Shown here in pieces: positions 15,201 through 23,535 of a DNA stretch of 64,000 bases. A program made the position numbers and the translations under genes. The stretch spans positions 2,969,627 to 3,033,626 of the forward strand of contig NC_058495.1 of NCBI RefSeq assembly GCF_020382885.2, written 5' to 3'. The notes under the pieces are model-generated. The model saw only the letters and a program-made list of their open reading frames with translations. It did no database searches and was not told the origin of the DNA. Within the stretch, counting starts at the first letter, position 1. Every line of letters begins with the position of its first letter. The stretch is from Scatophagus argus. Taxonomy: Eukaryota > Chordata > Actinopteri > Scatophagidae.

Positions 15201-17770
15201 CATAATGTCAACAAGTGGGGTTATTACTATTATTACAGTATGATTTTTTAAAAATGTAATATTAAAAATATATTCATATTACTGCCATATCAAGATATGA
15301 GAGATGATGTGGCATGCTTTTTGTGGTAAATGATAATTGGCGGACTACACTACATCAAGTACACTGTTCTCTTTCCACCTCCGTCCAGTTTAGATGTCAT
15401 TTTGGATTCTTCTCACTGTAAAAGGATGAGGCTTTGTTACAACAGCTCCTGTGTATTTGTAGCACTATCGGGAAAAACTTCAGAGTAACCCACAGCTTAG
15501 TCACTCACAGATGAAGCAGATGGTGTTTTCTGTTGCTCAGAATAGCAATGGTGAAGAGTCAGTGAAGTTGGCAGTTAAGACTGAGACTCATTTTTCTGAA
15601 TATCAGCTCATTGGAAGAAGTCGGGTTCAGAACATCAGAGCCTTGCAGCAGATCTGTGCTTCTGTGTGGCTGCTTAGTAATCAGATCATTCCCTGTTCCC
15701 AAAACTGGTAACTCAATATGTGATAAGATAAATATCTGATCAGATATTGAGTTACCGGCCCTAATTTAAATTTTTCATTTCTTTTTTGAATCAAACAATA
15801 ACATGAATGTGAGAACAAAATGAAAACAAAAAAAAGAAGAAATATTTGCCCCAGACCCAGCCGTAGTAGAGACAACATATACCGAAGAAGCATTGACCTC
15901 ACATTTCTTGGATAAGCTTTGATGGGAAATATCAAATTAAAAGAAGGCTCATCTCTATATATGAGAGTTTAGAGCTCAGTGTTAAAACTGCCTCACTGTC
16001 TTGTTGGTCAGATAAATTGGTTGAAGTTTTGTTCTGATTTATTGTCTGCTTGGTTAATTGTTGTCTGGATTTATTGTTTTTTCTCAATCCAGAAAAATAC
16101 CTCAAGCCACAGACCTTCAGTCTCCACCTCCATCTGTCAAGACTATCACTTCCTCATCTCCCTCCTCCATTGCTGCCGCTTCTTCCTCTTCATTACATTC
16201 TAAAGTCCGCACAGGAAGTCATATCAGCTCCTCCTTTAAAACGGCATCGTTGTCATCCTCTTCCAGTCGTGGTCCCGGGAGACCCCCGACTGCCATACAA
16301 TCAGAGAACTCTGGGAGCAGCGGCAGCAGCATCGGCCGCCTGGTGTCTCCGAGTAAGCCTGTGGCGGTGCGACAGGTGGCTCACGGGCGACCCAAGAACC
16401 CTGTTGGGCGTCCCAGCAAGCACATGCTGAAGCTACGAGAGGAGGCCGCTGCTGCCGCTGCCCTCCGCAAGCGCAAAGCCCCGTCCCAGGAAGGGGAGCA
16501 CTCAGGCCCCGACAGGAACTGCATCATCCTCCAGGACCGGGGCCGTCCTCCTTCTTCTGCCTCTTCCTCCTCCTCGTCATCATCTTCTAAACCCCCTGTT
16601 CACTCAGCCCTCCCACATGGACAAACCAATGGCACGCTGTCCCCCAGCAGCAAACCCCGCCCTCAGCTCTCCCCCTCAGAGTCCCACTCACTAGGCACCA
16701 AGGCAGTCTGGAACTACAGACGAACACACACTCCTCTGGGCCATTCATCACCCCCAGACCCCTCCTCTGCCACCAACAACTCCCACAATCGGGGTGGCAT
16801 GGGGGACTCAGGACTGCACGGGCAGGGCAGTGGGAGGAGCTTTGAGCAGCAGGGGCTGGTGAAGAAACGCAAGGGGAGTGGCATAGAGGAGCACTCGCCC
16901 TCCTCCAAACCCTCAGCGCACCGCCTGCCCTCCTCCTCTTCCACCTCTGCCACCTCCTCCTCCCCACGCTCTAACTTTTACCCCTGGAAGGACAGTAAGG
17001 GCGGTGGGCTGGCAGGGGGCGTGGAGAAGAAACTGGGCACACAGAAGGTGAGTGGGGAGGGGGGGGAGCAGGAAATGGAACAGCACACGGGGATGGCAGG
17101 GAAAATGATTTGACAGTTAAAGTTACGGTATACAGCTTTTCTCCTTGAGGCTGGAGTGTGTGGGCCATGGAAAGGTAGATTCTAAATACTGTGATACAGA
17201 CAAATGCACTGTTGAACCCAATTCTTTTCTTTTTGACCATCTCCTCCTGACCTGTAGCTGCTTCCTGTTGGAATGCAGTGTAACTGTTTTGACTCCAAGC
17301 TGACTGCAGTATGTCCAAGCTAATAGCTGCTTTTCCTTGGTTATGATCAGTGGTGCTTGAGAATGCAGTAACCTTATCTTGAGATATATATTTTCTGATA
17401 TTTCTGGTATTTTCTGGAGTCAACAGAAGATAGCAGCAGGAAGCTGAAGCCCGATTAGCTTTTTATTTTGAATTGAAAGCTACTCAGAATATAGATTGAC
17501 TTGGTCACGTTTGGAGCTGAGCTGAGTAGAAATCCAAAATCCCCCAAAAATTAGAAAAGCTAAGTATTAAACATAAGCTACACGAGGAGTTTCTCCAGCC
17601 GACCTGGTTCTTCTACTCTTCTTTCACCTTCTGATTCTGAAAGTGTATGTCAGTGTTACTCTGCCCTGTTTTCAGATAGTTCTCAAGTGAATATATAAAC
17701 CAGTTGTCAAAATGGAAATAACAATTTCATTTTTTTTTCTCTCCCCCCACAGCCAAAACTGCACCATTAA
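235..17770 (+). CDS. atxn7l2: Ataxin-7-like protein 2, 5'-partial (nine coding exons)
   Basis: Coding exons: 235-303, 2629-2968, 3812-4065, 4827-4909, 10675-10886, 13287-13467, 14189-14310, 16093-17047, 17753-17770. All junctions are GT-AG and phases join without a break to give 743 residues; the N-terminal exon lies left of the window. Order of parts: an acidic start ending KED-MSIFG; a zinc finger (C-x2-C...H-x4-H, exon 2) of the type that seats Sgf73/ATXN7 in the SAGA deubiquitinase module; proline/serine-rich linker; the SCA7 domain (exons 4-5, starting [10 protein letters not shown], with CTRLLTC and HSVHQRR); a second conserved block ending LWKKIP (exons 7-8); and a long Ser/Pro-rich tail with basic GRP patches. 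The last exon adds only PKLHH before TAA. Family knowledge: ATXN7 paralogues tether the USP22 module to SAGA in the nucleus. ATXN7L2 is preferred over ATXN7/ATXN7L1 because cyb561d1 follows, as in human. Exons recognised by homology; no search run. Confidence 0.9.
1905..2005 (-). repeat. LINE 3'-end fragment, copy 1
   Basis: The segment GCGCCAATTCAAAACAAAAG, followed by TTATCTCATAACAC and GTCTAGACCAAACTC, closely matches 45333-45420 and the end of the element at 12198-13220. It is a short degraded 3' end of the same fish non-LTR family, in intron 1 of atxn7l2, with the 3' end at the low-coordinate side. Confidence 0.65.
6596..6705 (+). repeat. Degenerate GACTT/ACTTG repeat fragment
   Basis: ACTTGAGTC, TGAGTCACTTGAGTC and later CAAGTCCAAGTCC recur with small spacers. 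It resembles the longer tract at 35345-35572 and is probably the same fish repeat family, strongly diverged. Confidence 0.5.
9360..9447 (+). repeat. LINE 3'-end fragment, copy 2
   Basis: Reverse-orientation relative of the copies at 1905, 12198 and 45308: GAGTATGGTCTAGACC ... GTAACTTTTGTGATTTAGTGC, ending in an (AATTG)-type tail AAATTGAACTGAATTGAATT. The tail marks the 3' end of the element, here on the + strand. Confidence 0.65.
9859..9871 (+). repeat. Homopolymer G13
   Basis: Thirteen consecutive G residues in intron 4 of atxn7l2. Long G runs are unusual in AT-rich fish introns and are prone to length variation and sequencing error. Confidence 0.95.
12198..13220 (-). mobile_element. 5'-truncated non-LTR retrotransposon (L2/Rex-like clade), reverse transcriptase C-terminus plus 3' UTR
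   Basis: On the - strand the reading frame 13211-12834 encodes a recognisable end of a fish LINE polyprotein: [18 protein letters not shown], then [15 protein letters not shown] and stop. After the stop comes a 600-nt 3' UTR with purine-rich runs on the + strand (12448-12530) and a final (AATTG)-type tail (RC of TCAATTCAATTC at 12211-12222). The endonuclease and catalytic RT core are absent, so the copy cannot mobilise itself. It sits in intron 5 of atxn7l2, antisense to it. I see no convincing target-site duplication. Clade assignment is from the look of the RT tail and the tail repeat; a search against a fish repeat library would settle it. Confidence 0.75.
15707..15756. repeat. 18-bp inverted repeat (hairpin) in intron 7 of atxn7l2
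   Basis: GGTAACTCAATATGTGAT (15707-15724) pairs with ATCAGATATTGAGTTACC (15739-15756), one mismatch, 14-nt loop. No coding potential; possible MITE remnant or structured intronic RNA. Confidence 0.8.
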
Positions 17771-17843
17771 GTGTGCCTGCCTTACAAACCACTATGAGGG
17801 AGCCAGCGCTGCTCAGTCCAAGACTGAGGCAACAGGACTCAAA

Positions 17844-17870
17844 TGTGTGTGTGCGTGTGTGTGTGTGTGC
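17844..17870 (+). repeat. (TG)n microsatellite in atxn7l2 3' UTR
   Basis: Imperfect TG run, one C interruption, about 75 nt after the stop codon. UG-rich tracts in 3' UTRs can bind CELF/TDP-43-type proteins; no use is shown here. Confidence 0.85.
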
Positions 17871-18100
17871 CGGTCTGCCTGCCTTTTGAATATTGAGCAA
17901 ATGCTCGAGTATGATTGTTGTTTGTATGTGCAGAGTTAGTGAAGTATGGGTCTGTCAGTGTGTGAATCTGTTGTCTGGATGAATGTCTGAGGGAGAACAG
18001 GGAGCGGGAGGGTGGGATAAAATTCAGAGTATGGATTTAGAAATACCTCAAGACCATCCGGTTATGCTGCTAATTTAAATATGTTGGTTTATAAAAATGG

Positions 18101-18106
18101 ATTAAA
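18101..18106 (+). terminator. Candidate poly(A) signal of atxn7l2
   Basis: ATTAAA lies 331 nt after the atxn7l2 stop codon and is followed by a T/TG-rich stretch (18120-18165). It is the clearest signal before the cyb561d1 promoter region. Position and downstream T-richness are seen; use is inferred. Confidence 0.4.
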
Positions 18107-18239
18107 ATGTCCTTTACACTTGGTTTCTGTGACTAATTTTTTAAGGCTATATTATATTTGTTATATTGAAGCTCTTGATACTTTTTTCCTCTAAAATATC
18201 CAAATATATAAAAATGCAATTATTTTTTTTGACTCAAGT

Positions 18240-18470
18240 TTAACTGCTGGACCCAAGATCTCCTTCATTGTGAAGTTCATGCTCAGTGTTTGCACACTGG
18301 AGGCTTCAAGTTTCCACATCACACTCGTGTATGCTGAATACTGGGCCAGGATTGGCTTCCAAACTGTGATGTCACAAATCAAGACTCGTAGGCTCCGCCT
18401 CTTAAAAATCACATTTCAATTTACGCTTGCAGTAATGAATGTGAAAACTGCCTTGTAGTGTCAGAGTGGA
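18240..18470 (+). repeat. Fish interspersed repeat, unclassified
   Basis: Text such as ATTGGCTTCCAAACTGTGAT, then GTCACAAATC and GGCTCCGCCTC, resembles a repeat I recognise as widespread in percomorph genomes. It has no coding content and lies between the end of atxn7l2 and the cyb561d1 promoter. Family unknown; call rests on recollection. Confidence 0.4.
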
Positions 18471-18779
18471 AGAGGTAACCACACCGCCATCTAAAAATAA
18501 ATAAACAAAACAAGCGAGGAAATTGAAAAGCAGGTACAAGACGTGAAGCATCTCGCTTCTGCCACACTCTTCAATTGTGATTCCTATCAGGCAGGAAGTG
18601 CAAGTCGAAACACGAGCCGTCAGCAGAGATATTTGGATGTTTACAATCTCTATCATTTGTAACCTGGTAAGACCTATCGCTTTGGTTTCAAAAAAATGTG
18701 GGAGGTGCACGTGAGACGTTCAATAAGTAACCAGCAGACAGGACGAGGACGACCCATAGCAGGCCTGTCTGATGGTGTA

Positions 18780-19363
18780 TGAAGCCGGGGGAGGGACCGC
18801 ACAGTTTCCACTCGTGATGGTGACGTTCCTGCGTGTAATACATTGACCAGCCTAGTTCTTAATCCATTGCCGGACCACATTTACCTCGGAGGGATTATTA
18901 CACGCCGCCCGCCAGTGTTTCGTCAAGTCCGCGGAAACTAGCCAAGCGTAAACCTGGAACTGTTCTCCTTTGGGTAGGCAGAAACTACACGGATACACTG
19001 TTTACATCCCCTAAGCATTTATTTTAGCCCTAGATTATATCCGATGCACAGTTCAGTAGCTGGGATTTATTAGATTAGGCAGACTGGATTGTTATGATAG
19101 CTTTTACATGAACGCAAAATGTATTTTAAAACACACCGGAAGTACAATGTAATACTGCGTTGCTGTTTTACTGTGTCTAACTTGACTTAGGTCATGCTCA
19201 TCGGATCGCCTGTCTTCTCTGTGGTCGTCCGGCTCTTCCTCCGTAACTAAGTGACTATGGAGCTCGTGCAGCGTTCAGTCACAGCACGCGCAGTGTCTCT
19301 CCTCTTCAGCGCACCTTCCACGTTCTCCAGAGTCGGCAGGTAGCCGGTCAGGTGGTGAGCGGC
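18780..19363 (+). promoter_or_regulatory. Promoter / 5' UTR region of cyb561d1
   Basis: Base composition becomes GC- and CpG-richer than the flanks (for example CGCCGCCCGCC near 18903, CGCGCAGTG near 19286) and leads into the cyb561d1 start codon. No TATA box is obvious. A 10-bp inverted repeat, GCGTGTAATA (18831-18840) and TATTACACGC (18896-18905), flanks 55 bp here. The start site cannot be placed from sequence alone. Confidence 0.5.
19257..19343 (+). CDS. Upstream ORF (28 codons) in the cyb561d1 leader
   Basis: ATG at 19257 has A at -3 and G at +4 (strong Kozak), better than the main ATG at 19364 (G at -3, C at +4). It runs 28 codons to TAG and stops 20 nt before the main start, in another frame. 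If the transcript starts upstream of 19257 it should reduce or gate translation of cyb561d1. The peptide has no recognisable domain. Confidence 0.45.
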   Translation: MELVQRSVTARAVSLLFSAPSTFSRVGR

Positions 19364-22300
19364 ATGCGGTCCGATGTGGAGTACAGCCCGGTGGGAGAGG
19401 GGCTGGGGATGCGGGACTTCTGGCTGTACGTGTGGCTGCGGAGGGCGGCGGTGATAGCCGCTCACGTCACCGGCCTTGGCCTGACCCTCATCATCTTCCT
19501 GCTGTCCAGACCCGGAACCAGTGAGTGAATATATGGACGGATGGATATTTTATCAGCTACTTCAATATTTCAAAATAATAGTTTCCAATAACTAATGGTT
19601 CATAGCTGGGTTTTATCCTTAAGCAACTCCTTCTACTTTACAGTCGAAGGGAAGACTCTTCATTTAGCTTTACCCTGGGTAACCAGGGATTTTAAGAATA
19701 AAGCAGTTTTATTTGCCAAGTTTCCATCTCCCTGAAATTTTAGGGGTTCATTGGATAAATGACATTTAAAGCTTGATATTATATTTATAATAATATAATC
19801 TTCCTTCCAAATTACTCCGAAGCCAGACTTTTAGTAGGGCTGCTGTAGTTGTGTTTATGTAATATTTTCAAGCTTTACTGATGCCCTGCTTGTGACTCAA
19901 AAACACTATTAGTCTTGTGATCAGTTTTGTCCTTAATTCATAACTTCCAGGATTTTTTGGAAGGTGAGATGCTTATTGGCGTTTCTCTTTGTTCCAGGTC
20001 TGTTTTCGTGGCATCCAGTGTTAATGTCTTTTGCAGTAAGTCTACACTTTTGCATATGGCACCCACACACCCAGTGAAAGGTCCTCTCTTCATTCCATTA
20101 ATGTGATCTGATCAGCGTGATCTGATCTGATCAGTGTAATCTGATCTGATCAGGGCCATCTGATCTGCTGTGTTGTATGGTTGATACAATGCTATTTTCA
20201 GAAATAATCATGTAGCTGCAATAACCATCATCACACAGTGAAGGAAAATTTGTCTTGAGTATAATGTGTGTATGTGTGTTGTTGTTTTTTTTTTTTAGCT
20301 CATTTGCATAATGAATCATATTTTTAATTACTTATTAACGCTTTTCTTTTACATGATCTTTGAGAGAATGATGATAGTGCTCACAAATAGACAGAGACAT
20401 CAGTGAGACACAGTGTGTATCTAGTTTTAATACGTTCGGTACATCTGTCGATAGTTTGTTTACGTGGTACATATTCCTAAATTAAAGGTACAGGGTGCCA
20501 GCTGATGCTCAAAAACATGTATCCACTGTTTGGTAGCCATTTCCTTCTCAATGTCAGCCTATGGGATAAAGTATTTTGTGCATCATAATTGCCAGCTTTG
20601 GCCACAGTGCTAGACTGGTTTCAAAACCTGGGGTTGCTCCTAGGGGCTTGCCCTAAAACCAGTGTTTGGGTTGTCTGTTCTGGGCTTAGAAAGTAGAAAT
20701 ATGGAATTGCAACATAGCAAACTCATGAATGCATCATTTAGACCAGGATAATGTGGCGCTGCTCAGACCTGCTTCCAGTTTTTCCCAGTGGCCACTCCCA
20801 GTATTGCTGCTCACCTTTGGCCCAAACAGCATTTTCCCCAAAGACCACCAGACCACCAAGAGATTTCTCACTGAACTGAATAGGCACCATCTTTAGATCT
20901 GGTATCGTCTATATAAATCTATGCAGCATTCTGTGGAGGTTGACCTTTATTTTATTTTGTTAAAAACCTGTTTGATAACAAAGTGATGTTACAATGCATG
21001 TGACTATACAGGTAATATTGCACAGGTATGAATAAGATTTAACAATATATGAAAACAATACAAAATTATAAAGATAGGAATAAAAATAGATTCAAACAGA
21101 AGATAAAATAAGCAACTTTACAAACCAGTTTACATCATCTGGCATTGGCCCTAATGTCTCTCAAGAGATGAGATGCTGTTATTAATCATTAACAGTAGTG
21201 CTGTTAATGATTGACAGGTTTTTCAGTTAGTAATCAAAGCAATGATGTGCTGTCTGCTCCTTTGTTTATGTCAAAACAAAGGAGCAGTCAGCACCTCTAA
21301 ACTAATAAAAGAACACACTGTATTATTTCACATGTAATTCTTCAGCTGAATGTCTCCGCTGCTGTGAGCTGTCAGCATATCTTTACCTTAACACCCGCTA
21401 TGCTTTGTGGCTCCATCTTTCCACTGTGAATAATAGATAGGAGGGAGCGCTAACATCTCTGCTTCAGATATTGTGTTACAAACTGACCTAGAACGCATTA
21501 GTGACAACAGCATTGTACACCGGCATTAAAGGTTGATGTTTGAGTTTGTCACAGCTCGTGGCAGAGCGGCACGATGACTCAGTCGTGATGCGTCATCACA
21601 CTAAGTCAGCCATGAAAACTTACTGAGCACACATTATGAAACAGCCCCTCCCCATTTGTTTCCACAGAAATGAATGCAAAGCACATACAATAGAAGTCTA
21701 TGAATAGCTTAATGTTCCCTTTGTTAACCAACATACACACACGCACAGTATATAGTTAATTTCTTAATAATCTCTAAAGATCTCTATCAGCATAGAGTTC
21801 AGTCTGCGGTATTTATTTTCTAAACTTTTGTTGGTTATTCATAGCTTATCAGCTCTTTATTGGTCATTTTAAAGCACCTGTTAATGCCTTATTCTGTATG
21901 ACCGTCTTACTCATAACTAATTCAGCAGTAGTTTATGAATTAACTATGAGCACGACCTCACTTTAGAACAGGGAACATATTCTGAGTTACACATTCTATT
22001 TTATATTTTAGTGATTGTAAGCAAATCCCATGAAAAGCCCCAAACCCACATTATGCATCTTAATATATTCTGATGTCTCTGCTGGTGCTTATCACCAAGC
22101 CCTCTGATTCCTATGGAAGACGTGAATCTTCAAATTCAGGTCGCAAATCAGGATTTTGGACAGGCTGGGAGTGCATGGCTGAACAGTTTTTTTTTAAGCA
22201 TTTCCCATCCAGCAGGATATGTGGCATTTGCTGGGACTATTTTCAGCACATTAATCCACACTTGGTGCTCTAATGAGTATTTGTTGCAGCAGGATGGTGT

Positions 22301-23420
22301 ATGTGGGATTGAGTTGAAAATAAAGTACAGTATGTGTGTCTGTTCATGGTAATGAAGGAGCAGGTCGCTCGAGGAAAAGTGTGGCTCGTTCATGTGTTTT
22401 TAATGGCTTTTGGAAAACAGTGGAGCTCTGTGGTCACAGACGTATATCAGGCTGAGGATATGCCCACTACTTATCAGAAGGTTCAAATGAAGACAATTGT
22501 CTGCACTGACAGATTTTGTTCCAAGATCTCATTAATTTCTTTACTGGGGACAGTGCCTTCTTAGCCAGTAGAAATGATGGCTGACAGCTACAAAAGCAAC
22601 AACTGGAATTATCCGTTAACTCACACTTGTCAAAGTTACCTAAACATGAGCTGAACAACAGTATAAAAACATGTGAATTAAACACAGCCTCTCTTTAGGC
22701 CTTTGTTAAGGGGTCATAGTACAGTATAGTAGCCATAATGCACAGGTGTCCTGATGTGAGAATGTAATGTACCTGTTCTTCATCCCCACTTCATCCTTTA
22801 TTTTCTTCAAATGGAGCACCTTGTTTTGTATTTCTCTAAATAAAATCTCTTCCTGCTTTCCTAAAAAAAGAAGGGAAACACATTTAGTAACACCTTTGTT
22901 TTGCTTCACTCTGCAGTACTGCCTGTGTATGACCGAAGGAATCCTCCTCTTCTCGGCTGAAGGATCTCCTTTCTGCTGCAAATCTCGGAAGGTTAAAGTC
23001 CGTCTTCACTGGTTCTGTCAGGCCCTGGTACTAATAGCTGCAGCCACCGGGCTGGGCTTCATGGTGGCCAGCAAGAATGTATCAGAGCGCCCCCATCTGG
23101 TCACCTGGCACAGTATGCTGGGCATCTGCACCGTGGCCGCCACCGTGCTCCAAGCAGCTTGCGGCATCTGCGTGCTCTTTCCTAAGCTGCTGCGTCTCTC
23201 TTCTTTGCCAAGGCTGAAGCTGTACCACGCCACCTGTGGCCTGGTTGTCTACCTGTTGGCTACAGTCACTGTCATGTCAGCCATGTTCTCAGACTGGTTC
23301 CAGGCCACAGTGAAAGGAGTGGCCTGGTGGGCCTTTCTCCTGCTGCCCCTCTTCCCCGCCCTAGTGGTGATGAACCAGATCACTAATGCCTACCTACCCC
23401 GCAAGAAGATCACCAGCTAA
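19364..23420 (+). CDS. cyb561d1: Cytochrome b561 domain-containing protein 1
   Basis: Three coding exons: 19364-19520, 19998-20035 (38-nt exon) and 22917-23420, joining in phase to 232 residues, close to the roughly 229 of human CYB561D1. It is a six-helix membrane protein of the cytochrome b561 family, which moves electrons across membranes between ascorbate and ferric or monodehydroascorbate acceptors. Four histidines placed as the two haem-b ligand pairs are present: H58 (SWHP), H96 (RLHW), H130 (TWHS) and H169 (LYHA). Hydrophobic segments cover about 30-48, 54-78, 99-117, 131-153, 172-190 and 200-220. The basic end LPRKKITS matches the family. The start was chosen because the frame upstream is not conserved; M16 is a weaker alternative. 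Paralogue D1 is chosen over D2 because it follows atxn7l2, as in human. Enzyme activity is inferred from family. Confidence 0.92.
20104..20170. repeat. Short minisatellite of TGATCTGATCAG-type units
   Basis: About three and a half copies of a 19-20 bp unit containing TGATCTGATCAG, in intron 2 of cyb561d1, starting about 70 nt after the 38-nt exon. The units carry repeated TGATCA palindromes. Confidence 0.8.
21184..21293. repeat. Two adjacent hairpins in cyb561d1 intron 2
   Basis: Hairpin A: AATCATTAACAG (21184-21195) and CTGTTAATGATT (21201-21212), a perfect 12-bp stem with a 5-nt loop. Hairpin B: 21248-21267 pairs with 21274-21293, 20 bp with one mismatch, centred on CTCCTTTGTTT/AAACAAAGGAG and a 6-nt loop ATGTCA. 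Thirty-five bases separate them. Stem B is short for a microRNA precursor; a MITE remnant is also possible. Confidence 0.85.
21575..21599 (+). promoter_or_regulatory. AP-1 plus ATF/CRE-like site cluster in cyb561d1 intron 2
   Basis: TGACTCA (consensus AP-1) at 21575-21581 is followed after 3 nt by GTGATGCGTCATCAC (21585-21599), which contains a CRE-like TGCGTCA core within GTGATG/CATCAC arms. The pairing is suggestive of an enhancer site; there is no functional evidence. Confidence 0.35.
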
Positions 23421-23487
23421 GAGGCACATTTGCTTTATTCTGTAAGGGGCCTTGTTGGAAATACAATTTACTGTAAGGCTCAAATAA

Positions 23488-23535
23488 TCAAGAATTTCCC
23501 TTCAGGGATAAATAAAGGAATTCTGATTCTGAGAT
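23488..23535 (+). repeat. L2-like LINE/SINE 3' tail carrying AATAAA in the cyb561d1 3' UTR
   Basis: CCCTTCAGGGATAAATAAAG followed by GAATTCTGATTCTGA is the characteristic 3' tail of fish L2-type retroposons. It begins 68 nt after the cyb561d1 stop and supplies AATAAA at 23511-23516, so it could act as the first poly(A) signal of the gene. Other AATAAA matches are at 24654-24659 and 26139-26144. Confidence 0.6.

Noticed and set aside
16587..16967. 126-codon - strand ORF opposite the atxn7l2 exon at 16093-17047
   Set aside because: Shadow of a GC- and serine-rich coding exon; no homology, while the + strand frame is spliced in phase with recognised exons.
21248..21293. Calling the hairpin a microRNA gene
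   Set aside because: The 20-bp stem is shorter than usual precursors, the seed matches no miRNA I recognise, and there is no expression evidence.
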